From positions 124,001 to 188,000 of the forward strand of contig JBAIYS010000003.1 of the NCBI GenBank assembly GCA_036763105.1: a stretch of DNA of 64,000 nt, read 5' to 3'. The notes beneath the pieces were generated by a model. It saw only the letters and a program-made list of their open reading frames with translations, was not told the DNA's origin and searched no databases. A program made the position numbers and the translations under genes. The DNA comes from Peptococcaceae bacterium 1198_IL3148. GTDB taxonomy: Bacteria > Bacillota > Desulfotomaculia > Desulfotomaculales > Desulfohalotomaculaceae. Of the stretch, positions 50,434 through 61,082 are shown piece after piece. The number at the start of each line of letters is the position of its first letter. The stretch's first letter is position 1.

Positions 50434-51483
50434 TTAACTGTCCACACCGATTAAACGGAGGATATCATTATAGGTAATCACAACCATCAACAACAGCAGT
50501 AAACCGAAACCAATCATATGAATAAAGCCTTCTTTGGCTGGGTCAACTGGTTTTCCAACAATCTTTTCCCAAGTTAAAAATAGCAGTCTACTGCCATCTA
50601 GGGCTGGGATTGGAAACAAATTAAACAAGCCAAGGTTAATGGATAAAAATGCGGCCAACTGTAATAATTGGAAAATACCCATTTGTGCTGCATTACTAAT
50701 TTCGGACACAATTGCCACTGGCCCTCCTAAATCCACCGGTGCTTCATTGGTAAACATTTTACCAATAAAACTGATGATCAATGCCGTGACCTGATAGGTA
50801 CTTTGGGCCCCTTGCCACAGTGCTTCCAATGGGTTGGCCCTTTGCATAAATGCCTTGTCCGGGTCTGCCTGAATACCAATCACATAGCGGTCATCGTCGC
50901 TCAGTTCAGGAGTAATTTGTAATGTTTTAACTTGATCATTTCGCTGCAGCTTAACAGTTAACTCTTCGCCAGCATTGTTAACATTATCTATCAATTGTTG
51001 CCAGGTGGTTACATTCACGCCATTGATGGCCACAATTTTATCACCTGGTTTTATTCCAGCTGCATCAGCAGGAGACTCCTCTACCACAGCACCAACTTCA
51101 GTGGTTAATGTTGGTATTCCCTGAACGCCATATATAGTTGCCAAAAGCAATATCGCCAGCACAAAATTCATTATTGCTCCGGCAGCAATTACCCAAAATC
51201 TTTGACCAACGGTTTTACTGTTAAATCCTTCATCTTCCTTATAGTCCCGTTCTTTTTCATCTTCTTCAGGGTCCATACCAGCCATGCGTACATAGCCGCC
51301 CAGTGGAAACAGTCTGACACTATAGTCCGTACCACCACGATTAAACCCAAATATTTTATTACCGAAACCCAAACTAAATTCATATACTCTAATGCCCACT
51401 GCTTTAGCCACTGCAAAGTGACCCAGCTCGTGGAAAAAAATCAATATCCCAAACACGAATACAGAAGCGATAAAAGTTTGCAT
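50434..51483 (-). CDS. rseP: Site-2 intramembrane zinc protease RseP/RasP
   Basis: This membrane protease cuts anti-sigma factors and signal peptide remnants within the bilayer. From ATG 51483 (AGAGGTGAACC upstream) it has 349 residues: HELGH (18-22) in the first membrane helix, a PDZ domain with VVEESPADAAGIKPGD, the second zinc region LGLFNLFPIPALDGSRLLFL, and a final membrane helix. It is placed between dxr and ispG, as in many Firmicutes. Confidence 0.95.
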   Translation of the reverse strand: MQTFIASVFVFGILIFFHELGHFAVAKAVGIRVYEFSLGFGNKIFGFNRGGTDYSVRLFPLGGYVRMAGMDPEEDEKERDYKEDEGFNSKTVGQRFWVIAAGAIMNFVLAILLLATIYGVQGIPTLTTEVGAVVEESPADAAGIKPGDKIVAINGVNVTTWQQLIDNVNNAGEELTVKLQRNDQVKTLQITPELSDDDRYVIGIQADPDKAFMQRANPLEALWQGAQSTYQVTALIISFIGKMFTNEAPVDLGGPVAIVSEISNAAQMGIFQLLQLAAFLSINLGLFNLFPIPALDGSRLLFLTWEKIVGKPVDPAKEGFIHMIGFGLLLLLMVVITYNDILRLIGVDS

Positions 51484-51520
51484 CGGTTCACCTCTAAAGT
51501 TCAATTTTTTGGGTACGCAA

Positions 51521-52672
51521 CTATAAAACTAATTGTTGTGCAACGTCCCTAGCCCAGCCATCTGCTCTTAAAATATCCTCCAGCTCAGGTTGAACAATTA
51601 CACAATGTTTTTCCATCACCTTTCTTATAATAACCGGAATATCAAGAAAACCAACTTCTTTTCTTAGGAATCTTGCCACCGCTATTTCATTAGCAGCGTT
51701 CATCACTGCTGGCATAGTACCACCGGTTGCACCGGCTTGAAACGCTAATTTTAAGCAAGGAAAACGTTCCATGTCGGGCTCTTCAAAAGTCAGTTGGCTA
51801 ACTTTAATTAAATCCAGCTTAGGTAACTGGTTGGGCCAACGATCCGGATGCGAAAGTGCATACTGAATAGGAATTCTCATGTCTGGAATGCCCAAGTGAG
51901 CTATTACCGAACCATCCACAAATTCCACCATAGAATGGATGATACTTTGGGCATGTACCACCACATCAATATCGTTATAATCTACATTAAACAGCCAGCG
52001 GGCCTCAATAACTTCCAGCCCTTTATTCATTAAAGTGGCTGAATCTATGGTTATTTTGCTGCCCATACTCCAGTTGGGGTGCTTTAAAGCCATTCCCGGA
52101 GTAATGTCTGCCATTTGTTGATGGGGTGTCTGTCTAAAGGGACCACCGGAAGCAGTTAATATCAATTTAGCCAATGCCTTTTGGGGCTCTCCGTTTAGGC
52201 ACTGCCAAATGGCCGAATGTTCACTATCCACTGGGAACAAGTTAACTCCATGGGTTTTAACCTTTTCCATTACTAAGCCACCGGCCGCCACTAAAGTTTC
52301 TTTATTAGCCAATGCTATGTCTTTACCGGCCTCTATGGCCCTTATGGTGGGCAATAAACCCACTGTCCCGGTAACGGCGGTTAAAACAATATTGGCCAAA
52401 CAGCAAGTCGCCACCGCTATTAGACCTTCTGTGCCAAAATAAATTTCTCGCACTATATCCTTGGACAACATACTTCTTAATTTTACGGCATCCTTTTCGT
52501 GAGCCACTGATATGATTTCCGGTTTAAACTGATGTGCTTGTTGCATCAGCAATTCTATATTACTTCCAGCCGCTAATGCAACCACCTTTACTGCTTCCGG
52601 ATTATTTTCCGCTACATTTAATGCTTGACAGCCTATGGAACCTGTACTGCCAATGATTGCTATACATTTCAC
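51521..52672 (-). CDS. dxr: 1-deoxy-D-xylulose 5-phosphate reductoisomerase
   Basis: Dxr turns DXP into 2-C-methyl-D-erythritol 4-phosphate, the committed step of the MEP pathway. The 383 residues show the NADPH loop IAIIGSTGSIGCQAL, the metal/substrate part VDSEHSAIWQCL and LTASGGPFR, and MNAANE. The start is GTG 52672 behind TTGAGGTG. It is clustered with cdsA, uppS and ispG, all in membrane lipid and isoprenoid supply. Confidence 0.97.
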   Translation of the reverse strand: MKCIAIIGSTGSIGCQALNVAENNPEAVKVVALAAGSNIELLMQQAHQFKPEIISVAHEKDAVKLRSMLSKDIVREIYFGTEGLIAVATCCLANIVLTAVTGTVGLLPTIRAIEAGKDIALANKETLVAAGGLVMEKVKTHGVNLFPVDSEHSAIWQCLNGEPQKALAKLILTASGGPFRQTPHQQMADITPGMALKHPNWSMGSKITIDSATLMNKGLEVIEARWLFNVDYNDIDVVVHAQSIIHSMVEFVDGSVIAHLGIPDMRIPIQYALSHPDRWPNQLPKLDLIKVSQLTFEEPDMERFPCLKLAFQAGATGGTMPAVMNAANEIAVARFLRKEVGFLDIPVIIRKVMEKHCVIVQPELEDILRADGWARDVAQQLVL

Positions 52673-52692
52673 GCTAACACCTCAAATATTTA

Positions 52693-53769
52693 TTATGCCT
52701 TCGGAAAGATATTTCCTGCCTTTAAAGTTGCCTGTATGGCAATTAATAATATCGGACCCAATATCAAACCGATAAATCCTAATAAACTTAAACCCATATA
52801 CATAGCCAACAATGTGGCCAGTGGATGCAATCCCAGATTTGCAGCCACAATTCTTGGCTCCAGCAACTGTCGAACCACAAATATTGTTACATATAAGACT
52901 AATAATTTGATGCCAAAAGCAATATTACCTTGAATAAAAAACCAAATCGCCCATGGAATAATTAATGTGGCTGGGCCTAGTACCGGAATTAAATCTAAAA
53001 CGCCAACCACCAATCCTAAAGTCAAGGCATAATCTACTCCGATAATATAAAAACCAATAATGGCCTGTATAGTGGTAATAATTACCAAAACACTTTGGGC
53101 CTTTAGATAAGAAATAAAAGCCGCCAGCACTTCCCGTAGCACCGTTAAACTTTTTTGTCCATAGGGAGCTGGAATTAAACGCTTCCAAAAATCTGCGATT
53201 GCCCGCCGATCTTTGGCAATGAAATAAGTGGCTAAAAACGTAACAATGATTAGAATAAAGGTACCTGGCACCAAAGATAGGAAGGACAACAGCGAAGTAG
53301 CCGCCACTTCCACCAAGGATTGCAACATAGTACCAAAGTTTCTAATTGCATCCTGAAGGTACGATACCATATTATTGGGCAAATCACCATAAAATCGAAT
53401 CGCTTGCGGAATCATTTGTTCTACATAAATTCTCAGTTCATGGGTAATCCCCGGCAATGTTGCGGAGAGTGAAACAAGTTCAGCTATTAATTGGATAATT
53501 AATAACACTAGTAGGGTACCTAACGTGCCAAATAAGAGTAGCATTGCTAGCATAACAGCTAAACCACGACTCAATCTAAACTTTCGTTGCAAAAAGTTAA
53601 CCAAGGGTTCAATCAAAAAGCTAATAAATATAGCAATAATAAAGGGTATTAATGCTGGCAAAATATTACCAGTGAGCCACAGTCCTACCCCCAAGGCTAA
53701 CAACAATAATAACCCGGCGCTTATGATTACTATTGTATTTAATGCCGGTTTATACCATCTGGGTTCCAT
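52693..53769 (-). CDS. AI-2E family permease (YtvI-like)
   Basis: The 358-residue protein has seven to eight membrane helices arranged as in the AI-2E transporter (UPF0118) family, with the conserved GVLDLIPVLGPATLIIP and LLEPRIVAANLGLHPL. Its hydrophobic pattern and neighbours resemble YtvI, a sporulation membrane protein, but the substrate is unknown. The ATG lies after GGTGAAATAA. It lies between cdsA and dxr, an extra gene relative to Bacillus order. Confidence 0.85.
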   Translation of the reverse strand: MEPRWYKPALNTIVIISAGLLLLLALGVGLWLTGNILPALIPFIIAIFISFLIEPLVNFLQRKFRLSRGLAVMLAMLLLFGTLGTLLVLLIIQLIAELVSLSATLPGITHELRIYVEQMIPQAIRFYGDLPNNMVSYLQDAIRNFGTMLQSLVEVAATSLLSFLSLVPGTFILIIVTFLATYFIAKDRRAIADFWKRLIPAPYGQKSLTVLREVLAAFISYLKAQSVLVIITTIQAIIGFYIIGVDYALTLGLVVGVLDLIPVLGPATLIIPWAIWFFIQGNIAFGIKLLVLYVTIFVVRQLLEPRIVAANLGLHPLATLLAMYMGLSLLGFIGLILGPILLIAIQATLKAGNIFPKA

Positions 53770-53783
53770 TTATTTCACCTCAT

Positions 53784-54569
53784 TTAAATTATAAACAGTG
53801 AAACAAAATAGTATACTAATGGTGCAGACAATAGCATACTATCAAACCGGTCTAACATTCCACCGTGGCCGGGTATAATGTTACCGGAATCCTTAAGGCT
53901 AGCATGCCTTTTTAAGGTGGACTCTACCAAGTCACCAAACTGGGAGGTAATACTAATTAACAAGCCTAATAAAAACACATAATTTAATGGCAACGAAATA
54001 ACAAAGGCACTATAAATATACACAGCTACTACTGAACCTAGAAGCCCACCCATTGCACCTTCCCAAGTTTTTTTAGGACTGAGGTTGGGCGTCAATTTAT
54101 GTTTACCAAAAGTTTTACCCACAAAGTAAGCAAAGGTATCACTGGCCCAAGTGCCCACTAACAACATATAGAGCCAAAGGGTTCCTTCCGGAAGAGTGCT
54201 GATTAAAAATATATATGTAAATAAACCTAAATACATCACAGCTAACCACCCAGCAGCTGCATCAATGGGTGAATAGCGCGGAAAATCCTTTAACAAATAG
54301 AGCAAATGTGCCACCAGGGTTAATGTAATGGCCATGCCTACAACGCGCCAATCCTGCCAATATGTAGCTACCAGCAATAGTAGTGCACTGACGATGGTAA
54401 TTGCTTTACTCGGCTTCAAACCAAGATTTTTTAGCAAATTAAGCATTTCCAACAAACCTAAAATCATCACTATTGCAATAAATGAAAGAAGTATCAATCC
54501 ACCCTTCCATACTGCACATATAATTAGAGGTATGCCTAACAATGCACTGAGTACCCGCATATGTAACAA
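53784..54569 (-). CDS. cdsA: Phosphatidate cytidylyltransferase
   Basis: CdsA makes CDP-diacylglycerol, the precursor for pgsA products. The 261 residues contain about seven membrane helices and the signature LKRHASLKDSGNIIPGHGG with GMLDRFDS. I kept TTG 54569 because GGTG lies eight bases before it; an ATG at 54560 is the alternative. It follows uppS by 24 bases in one operon. Confidence 0.95.
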   Translation of the reverse strand: MLHMRVLSALLGIPLIICAVWKGGLILLSFIAIVMILGLLEMLNLLKNLGLKPSKAITIVSALLLLVATYWQDWRVVGMAITLTLVAHLLYLLKDFPRYSPIDAAAGWLAVMYLGLFTYIFLISTLPEGTLWLYMLLVGTWASDTFAYFVGKTFGKHKLTPNLSPKKTWEGAMGGLLGSVVAVYIYSAFVISLPLNYVFLLGLLISITSQFGDLVESTLKRHASLKDSGNIIPGHGGMLDRFDSMLLSAPLVYYFVSLFII

Positions 54570-54593
54570 TTAAAATTCACCAACCTAATTAAA

Positions 54594-55403
54594 TCACTTT
54601 TTATTGCGTCTTAATAAGCCACCAAATCGCCTTTCTCTACACTGGTAATCATAAATTGCTTGCAATAAATCTTTTCTTCTAAAGTCAGGCCACATTACAT
54701 CCGAATGCCAGAATTCAGTATATGCCAATTGCCATAGTAGAAAATTAGAAATCCGATAGTCACCAGATGGTCTAATTAACAAATCAGGATCTGGTAAACC
54801 GGCGGTATATAAATGGGCCGCAAATAATTGTTCATCCACTTCTTCAGCCACCAGTTCACCCTCATTAACCTTTTTTATTATTGTGCGGACGGTATCAACA
54901 ATTTCTGACCTACCACCATAATTTAGTGCTAAGTTAAATATTAAGCCATCATTATCTGCAGTTCTTTCTCGGGCGTGAGCCACTGCCCGACGGCAATCTT
55001 CAGGCAATTTATGTATTCTACCAATGGCGCGTATTTGTACCTTATTCTGGTCTAATTCATCTATTTCCTTATAAACATATTCTACCAACAGTTTCATTAA
55101 AGCATCAACTTCATCTTTAGGGCGCTTCCAATTTTCGGTTGAGAAAGCATACACCGTTAACACCGGTATTTTTATTTCATTACATACTTTAACCACATCC
55201 CGCAAAGACTCAACTCCCGCCCGGTGTCCCATCATTCTGGGCATGCCTCGTTTTTGCGCCCACCTGCCATTTCCATCCATAATAATGGCAATATGGTTGG
55301 GTAGCCTAGCGAAGTCTATGGCTTGCATTAATTGCTGACTGTTTAATGTTCTGTTTTGTCCTGGAGTTTGATTATGAAACCAAGGAAATAACTTTCTCAG
55401 CAT
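54594..55403 (-). CDS. uppS: Isoprenyl (undecaprenyl) diphosphate synthase
   Basis: UppS makes the C55 lipid carrier for cell wall synthesis. From ATG 55403 (AGGAG upstream) it has 269 residues, including an extra N-terminal segment of about 35, then the conserved IAIIMDGNGRWAQKRG, HRAG and LIRPSGDYRISNFLLWQ. It is paired with cdsA and follows the frr locus, the usual arrangement. Confidence 0.96.
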   Translation of the reverse strand: MLRKLFPWFHNQTPGQNRTLNSQQLMQAIDFARLPNHIAIIMDGNGRWAQKRGMPRMMGHRAGVESLRDVVKVCNEIKIPVLTVYAFSTENWKRPKDEVDALMKLLVEYVYKEIDELDQNKVQIRAIGRIHKLPEDCRRAVAHARERTADNDGLIFNLALNYGGRSEIVDTVRTIIKKVNEGELVAEEVDEQLFAAHLYTAGLPDPDLLIRPSGDYRISNFLLWQLAYTEFWHSDVMWPDFRRKDLLQAIYDYQCRERRFGGLLRRNKK

Positions 55404-55427
55404 ACATTCATCTCCTATATGAAACAA

Positions 55428-55447
55428 CCCCCTCGGTGACGAGGGGG
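55428..55447 (-). terminator. Hairpin after the ferredoxin gene
   Basis: An 8-bp GC-rich stem (CCCCCTCG with its complement) around GTGA lies between the ferredoxin stop and uppS, followed by TTGTTTC on the minus strand. It is a probable, perhaps leaky terminator. Confidence 0.65.
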
Positions 55448-55457
55448 TAATATTCCA

Positions 55458-55625
55458 TTATTCTTCAATAATTGCTCCAGTGGGACAAGAATCCATGCAG
55501 GTTCCACAATTTAAGCAAGTTGCATCATCGATGGTAAAAATATCGCCCTCACTAATAGCACTAACTGGGCAAGACTCAAGGCAAGTACCACATGCAAGGC
55601 ATTCATCTGTAATAACATATGCCAT
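55458..55625 (-). CDS. Small 2[4Fe-4S] ferredoxin
   Basis: A 55-residue protein begins MAYVITDECLACGTC, continues LESCP, and has a second CLNCGTC-MDSCP cluster motif (each CxxCxxCxxxCP). This is the classic clostridial ferredoxin of eight cysteines, a low-potential electron carrier. The ATG overlaps the stop of the preceding 68-residue gene (TAATG), so it is coupled to it. It lies between frr and uppS, where Bacillus has none, so this may serve an iron-sulfur enzyme such as IspG, but that is inference. Confidence 0.93.
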   Translation of the reverse strand: MAYVITDECLACGTCLESCPVSAISEGDIFTIDDATCLNCGTCMDSCPTGAIIEE

Positions 55626-55831
55626 TACTGAACACCCCCTTCCCTGCTAGTTTGATATGAAACAGTCAGTATTGTTTTATCACCAGCAGTATGCACCTTT
55701 AGAATTCTAGGTGTTCCTCTAAAGGTAAGACGGGGAGGAACAGTGTATTGAACCTCAGCCTCTTTACCATTCAAATGCAGATGATTCATTACCTCAGCCA
55801 GTTCCATACCTAAATACCGTTTAAAATCCAT
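55625..55831 (-). CDS. Small protein of unknown function
   Basis: The 68-residue product (MDFKRYLGMELAEVMNHL start) has a short helix followed by beta strands (VQYTVPPRLTFRGTPRIL, TILTVSYQT). I recognise no family and see no cysteine motif or membrane segment. It begins five bases after frr and overlaps the ferredoxin start, so the three are one translational unit. It might assist the ferredoxin, with no direct evidence. Confidence 0.7.
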   Translation of the reverse strand: MDFKRYLGMELAEVMNHLHLNGKEAEVQYTVPPRLTFRGTPRILKVHTAGDKTILTVSYQTSREGGVQ

Positions 55832-55836
55832 ATCAC

Positions 55837-56394
55837 TTATACCTGCATAATATCCTTTTCTTTAGCAGCTAACAGCTCGTCGATTTCTTTAATATACTTG
55901 TCAGTTAACTTCTGTATCAATTCTTGACCACGCTTTAGTTCGTCTTCAGATATGTCGCCACTTTTTTGCATATCTTTCATATCGTCGTTGGCCTCACGTC
56001 TGATGTTACGCACTGCAACCCGGCCTTCTTCTGACTTTTTCTTGACCACTTTTACCAATTCCATACGACGTTCCTCGGTGAGTTGAGGAATAGCTAATCT
56101 GATAACTGTACCGTCACTGGTGGGGTTAATCCCCAAATCAGATTTCATAATTGCTTTTTCAATTTGAGGTATTACTGATTTGTCCCAAGGTTGAATCATT
56201 AACAGACGCGCTTCTGGCACAGAAATATTAGCCATTTGATTAATCGGTGTTGGTGTCCCGTAGTAATCCACCTGCACTTTATCAAGCAAAGCCGGGGTAG
56301 CCCGACCTGCCCTCAAACTGGCAAATTCACTTTTGGTTACCTCAATGGACTTTTTCATTCTCTCTTCTGCATCTTTAACGATCTCACTAATCAT
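55837..56394 (-). CDS. frr: Ribosome-recycling factor
   Basis: RRF splits post-termination ribosomes together with EF-G. The 185 residues match the family, with [20 protein letters not shown], and [19 protein letters not shown] near the end. It directly adjoins pyrH. Confidence 0.97.
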   Translation of the reverse strand: MISEIVKDAEERMKKSIEVTKSEFASLRAGRATPALLDKVQVDYYGTPTPINQMANISVPEARLLMIQPWDKSVIPQIEKAIMKSDLGINPTSDGTVIRLAIPQLTEERRMELVKVVKKKSEEGRVAVRNIRREANDDMKDMQKSGDISEDELKRGQELIQKLTDKYIKEIDELLAAKEKDIMQV

Positions 56395-57147
<753 letters not shown>

Positions 57148-57173
57148 CTATAAAACCAGAAAAAGTCCTTTTA

Positions 57174-57827
57174 TTATTTACCTATTTGAGCTGCTACTTC
57201 TGCAGCAAAGTCATCTTGTCTTTTTTCCAGACCTTCACCCAACTCAAAACGAGCAAATCTACGCACCGCAATGTTTTCGCCTATCTTAGCAATTTTTTCA
57301 GTCACCAGTTGTTGCACTGTTATATCTGGGTTCTTAATAAATGGCTGTTCCAACAGGCAAATTTCTTTGTAAAATTTATCAATCCGACCCACAACCATTT
57401 TTTCAACTATGTTAGCTGGTTTGCCTTCATTTAGAGCTTGGGCCTTTAAGACCTCTTTCTCATGTTCGACCACTGAGGCAGGCACCTCTTCACGACTAAC
57501 ATATTCAGGCTTAGCAGCAGCAATTTGCATTGCAATATCCTTTACCAACTCTTTAAAGTCATCGGTTTTAGCAACAAAGTCAGTTTCACAGTTTACTTCA
57601 ACCAATACACCAATACGGCCTTCGCCATGTATGTATGAGCTAACCAAACCTTCGGCAGTTATGCGACCAGCTTTCTTAGCCGCAGCAGCCAAACCCTTTT
57701 CACGTAAAAAATCAATAGCTTTATCCATATCACCGTTTACTTCTGATAAAGCCTTTTTACAATCCATCATGCCTGCTCCGGTACGTTCACGCAGTTCTTT
57801 AACAAGTTTTGCGGAAATTTCAGCCAT
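57174..57827 (-). CDS. tsf: Elongation factor Ts
   Basis: EF-Ts exchanges GDP for GTP on EF-Tu. From ATG 57827 (GGAGGG upstream) it has 217 residues, the short form common in Clostridia, with an N-terminal UBA-like [17 protein letters not shown] and the core [11 protein letters not shown]. An in-frame start at 57875 would add 16 residues before the ribosome site. Confidence 0.97.
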   Translation of the reverse strand: MAEISAKLVKELRERTGAGMMDCKKALSEVNGDMDKAIDFLREKGLAAAAKKAGRITAEGLVSSYIHGEGRIGVLVEVNCETDFVAKTDDFKELVKDIAMQIAAAKPEYVSREEVPASVVEHEKEVLKAQALNEGKPANIVEKMVVGRIDKFYKEICLLEQPFIKNPDITVQQLVTEKIAKIGENIAVRRFARFELGEGLEKRQDDFAAEVAAQIGK

Positions 57828-57948
57828 TATAAAATTCCCTCCATTATTATCATTTTTATTTGCTATTATAACCATAATTTACACTAACAAACATACAAAA
57901 AGGGCAGGGGAACCCGAAATGAGACGCCCCCCACCCTTTATTACCTTA

Positions 57949-58647
57949 CTATTCGTTAACTTGCTCACCTTGCTTGCCTTCTAAACAAGCTTCTGCAATT
58001 TTGTTGGTTAACAACTTAACCGCACGAATAGCATCGTCGTTGCCGGGAATCACGTAATCAACTTCATCCGGGTCACAGTTTGTATCTACAATTGCAACAA
58101 TCGGAATATTCAACTTACGTGCCTCTGCAACAGCAATGCGTTCTTTACGCGGATCAATAACAAATAGAGCATCTGGCAGACGCTTCATATCTTTAATTCC
58201 GCCTAAAAACTTCTCCAGCTTTTCTTTTTCATTTAAAAGCATAGCCACTTCTTTCTTAGGCAGACGTGTCATTGTTCCTTCTTCTTCCATGCGCTCCAGC
58301 TCTTTTAATCTATCAACACGACGACGTATGGTTTGGAAGTTTGTCATCATACCACCCAACCAACGCTGATTAACATAATGCATGCCGCAACGCTCAGCTT
58401 CTTCTTTAACAGCTTCTTGAGCTTGCTTTTTGGTACCAACAAACATCACAGTGCCACCATTAGCTACAGTTTCTTTAATGAAATTGTAAGCTTCTTCTAC
58501 CTTTTGTACGGTTTTCTGCAAGTCTATGATATAAATACCGTTACGGTCAGTGAAGATATATGGAGCCATTTTAGGATTCCAACGTCTTGTCTGGTGACCA
58601 AAATGAACACCAGCTTCAAGTAGTTGTTTCATTGAAATTACTGCCAC
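57949..58647 (-). CDS. rpsB: 30S ribosomal protein S2
   Basis: S2 binds the small subunit near S1 and the 16S rRNA head. The 232 residues include [17 protein letters not shown], the FVGTKKQAQ motif and [12 protein letters not shown]. Translation starts at GTG/ATG with GGGAGGAGGTG upstream. It leads the rpsB-tsf-pyrH-frr operon from a promoter at 58774-58802, with a leader of about 120 bases. Confidence 0.98.
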   Translation of the reverse strand: MAVISMKQLLEAGVHFGHQTRRWNPKMAPYIFTDRNGIYIIDLQKTVQKVEEAYNFIKETVANGGTVMFVGTKKQAQEAVKEEAERCGMHYVNQRWLGGMMTNFQTIRRRVDRLKELERMEEEGTMTRLPKKEVAMLLNEKEKLEKFLGGIKDMKRLPDALFVIDPRKERIAVAEARKLNIPIVAIVDTNCDPDEVDYVIPGNDDAIRAVKLLTNKIAEACLEGKQGEQVNE

Positions 58648-58767
58648 TTCACTACACCTCCTCCCTGTGGTTTTGATCCTCCGCCACCATCATCTCGTGT
58701 GAGACCATTTAATATGTAAATGGCACCTTCACAACACATCCGGCAACGTGTGTAATAATTAACACCA
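58648..58767 (-). ncRNA. rpsB 5' leader (possible S2 control element)
   Basis: The leader of about 120 bases has a perfect hairpin at 58705-58723 (CCATTTA with its complement, five-base loop) and a possible ACACAC/GTGTGT-like pairing just upstream. Ribosomal protein S2 often controls its own mRNA leader; whether this leader matches a known S2 motif was not testable here. Confidence 0.35.
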
Positions 58768-58773
58768 AAAAGA

Positions 58774-58802
58774 ATAATAGCATAATAATATTTTCAAAGC
58801 AA
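58774..58802 (-). promoter_or_regulatory. rpsB operon promoter
   Basis: TTGCTT (58797-58802) and TATTAT (58774-58779) are separated by 17 bases on the minus strand. Confidence 0.65.
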
Positions 58803-58839
58803 GTACTACTTGCTAATATATTGAAAAAATCAACAAAAA

Positions 58840-58866
58840 AAATAACCACAGTTTAAACTGCGGTTA
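58840..58866 (-). terminator. codY terminator
   Basis: A 12-13-bp stem built on ATAACCGCAGTTT and its near-complement is followed by eight T on the minus strand, overlapping the codY stop. Confidence 0.9.
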
Positions 58867-59643
58867 TCTTATCTTATCCAATTCTTCAAGCAAACGATCG
58901 TTGAGCACTCTAATATATGTGCCCTTCATGCCCAGTGACTTGGACTCGATCACACCGGCACTTTCAAACTTGCGTAAAGCATTGACAATTACAGAACGGG
59001 TTATGCCCACCCGATCAGCAATTTTACTAGCAACTAAGACGCCTTCATCGCCATCTAATTGTTTAAAAATATGCTGTACAGCATCAAGTTCACTATAGGA
59101 TAGTGTGCCTACTGCAATTTGCACAGCCGCTTTTTTACGGGCCTCCTCTTCCATCCTTCCAGCCCGGGCTCGCAAAATCTCCATAGCCACAACTGTGGCT
59201 CCATACTCGGCAAGAATTAAGTCACCATCAGTAAAATGCTCATTGTACTTAGCCAAAACCAGTGTACCTAATCTAGAACCGGCTCCCATGATAGGAACAA
59301 CTGTGGTTACTTTATTACTGTGACGGCAACCCTCTTCTTCAAAAAACACACAAGCATTATTGGTTTGGCAAAAGTTTGCGTGGGTCTCCTCAACCTTCAG
59401 CAGGTGGTTATTATAGTCTTCCGGGAATTTTTTGCTACCCTCGACAATATCCACCATAATATCACAAGCAAATTCCTTCATAAAACAATGACCAAGGGCA
59501 CGTCCTCTTCTGTCGATAATATAAACATTAGAGGTTATATTCTCTGACAACACCGTTGCAATTTCTGTATAGTCAACAGGATATCCCGCAGACTTTTGCA
59601 ATAACTTGTTAATAGCCCGGGTTCTTTCCAGCAAATTTTCCAA
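58864..59643 (-). CDS. codY: GTP- and branched-chain-amino-acid-sensing regulator CodY
   Basis: CodY represses nutrient-limitation genes when GTP and isoleucine/valine are plentiful. The 259 residues have an N-terminal GAF domain (MENLLERTRAINKLLQ start, VPIMGAGSRLGTLVLAK) and a C-terminal winged helix with ASKIADRVGITRSVIVNALRK, the invariant recognition helix. TTG 59643 has AAAGGGGAC upstream. It ends the xerC-hslV-hslU-codY operon, as in Bacillus. Confidence 0.97.
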   Translation of the reverse strand: MENLLERTRAINKLLQKSAGYPVDYTEIATVLSENITSNVYIIDRRGRALGHCFMKEFACDIMVDIVEGSKKFPEDYNNHLLKVEETHANFCQTNNACVFFEEEGCRHSNKVTTVVPIMGAGSRLGTLVLAKYNEHFTDGDLILAEYGATVVAMEILRARAGRMEEEARKKAAVQIAVGTLSYSELDAVQHIFKQLDGDEGVLVASKIADRVGITRSVIVNALRKFESAGVIESKSLGMKGTYIRVLNDRLLEELDKIR

Positions 59644-59667
59644 AATAACTGTCCCCTTTCCTGTTTC

Positions 59668-61068
59668 TTATAAAATGTATCGAGTTAGGTCTTCGTTTGC
59701 TACCACTTCACCAAGTTTGTTCTGAACATAATTGTTGTCGATAACTATCGTTTCATCGGTCAACTCAGGTGCTTCGAACAAAATATCTTCTAATAGCCGT
59801 TCCATTATAGTTTGCAATCTACGCGCACCAATATTCTCAGTTTGTTCATTTACAGTATAAGCGATTTTGGCGATTTCTTCAAGCGAATTTTTTGAAAATT
59901 CAACCTTAACACCCTCTGTCGCTATTAATTCTACATATTGTTTAATTAAAGAGTTTTGGGGTTCAATAAGAATTTGTAGAAAATCCTCCATTGTCAAGCT
60001 TTTTAACTCCACTCTGATTGGAAACCGCCCCTGCAGTTCAGGGATTAAATCCGATGGTTTAGCCACATGAAAAGCCCCCGCTGCAATAAACAGCACATGA
60101 TCGGTCTTCACTGGCCCATATTTAGTCACCACCGTTGAACCTTCTACTATTGGCAAAATATCTCTTTGCACGCCGCCTCTAGATACATCCGGACCTTGGG
60201 CATAATCTTTACCGGCAATTTTATCAATTTCATCTAAAAAAATGATGCCTTGTTCTTCCGCCCGTTTAATGGCATTTGTGGTCACTTCGTCCATATCAAT
60301 CAGTTTTTGTGCTTCTTGTTGGGTTAATATTTTACGAGCCTCGGTAACAGTTACTTTCCGCTTCTGTTTTTTACCAGGAAAAATGCCACCAAACATATCT
60401 TTAATGTTAATGCCCATCTCTTCCATCCCTGATCCTGTAAAAACTTCCAGCATCGGCGAAGTGTTTTCTTCCACCTCAATCTCTAGGTACTCATTTTCCA
60501 ATTCACCCCGTTGCAGTTTTTCCTTCAGCGTCTCCCGTTCAAACTGCACTCTTTTTTCCCTTTGCTTGTGCATGTCATCATTATCCGTTGTGTTGGTATT
60601 ATTAGCTCCAAACAACATTTCAAAGGGATTCTTTGTGGGCATCGCTTTGGTGGGCATTGGCGCCAATAATTCGACAATACGCTCTTCGGCCAACCTGCTG
60701 GCCTTATCTTCAACCTCTAGCATTTTTTCCTGACGAACCATCCGAATACTGGTTTCCACTAAATCTCTGATCATTGATTCTACATCTCTACCAACATAGC
60801 CAACTTCAGTAAACTTAGTTGCTTCTACCTTAACAAAGGGAGCATTCACTAACCGGGCCAATCTTCTGGCAATTTCTGTTTTTCCTACACCGGTGGGGCC
60901 AATCATTAAAATGTTTTTAGGTACAACTTCGTCTTGCATCTCCTGGGGGAGTCTACTACGACGATAGCGGTTTCTAAGGGCAATGGCCACTGCCTTTTTA
61001 GCTTCCTGTTGACCAACAATATATTTATCTAATTCCGCTACTATTTGCCGTGGTGTTAAAGATTCCAT
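59668..61068 (-). CDS. hslU: HslU/ClpY ATPase subunit of the HslUV protease
   Basis: HslU unfolds proteins and feeds them to HslV. The 466 residues contain the pore loop in [16 protein letters not shown], Walker [10 protein letters not shown] (about 56-64), Walker [12 protein letters not shown], an intermediate domain of about 110-230 and the C-terminal EELTRYIL-like LTRYIL tail that docks into HslV. It lies 14 bases after hslV. Confidence 0.97.
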   Translation of the reverse strand: MESLTPRQIVAELDKYIVGQQEAKKAVAIALRNRYRRSRLPQEMQDEVVPKNILMIGPTGVGKTEIARRLARLVNAPFVKVEATKFTEVGYVGRDVESMIRDLVETSIRMVRQEKMLEVEDKASRLAEERIVELLAPMPTKAMPTKNPFEMLFGANNTNTTDNDDMHKQREKRVQFERETLKEKLQRGELENEYLEIEVEENTSPMLEVFTGSGMEEMGINIKDMFGGIFPGKKQKRKVTVTEARKILTQQEAQKLIDMDEVTTNAIKRAEEQGIIFLDEIDKIAGKDYAQGPDVSRGGVQRDILPIVEGSTVVTKYGPVKTDHVLFIAAGAFHVAKPSDLIPELQGRFPIRVELKSLTMEDFLQILIEPQNSLIKQYVELIATEGVKVEFSKNSLEEIAKIAYTVNEQTENIGARRLQTIMERLLEDILFEAPELTDETIVIDNNYVQNKLGEVVANEDLTRYIL

Positions 61069-61082
61069 CAGACTGCCTCCCC

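Noticed and set aside
60242-60733. A 163-codon plus-strand open frame over hslU
   Set aside because: It is a shadow of hslU and lacks a start context or a family resemblance.
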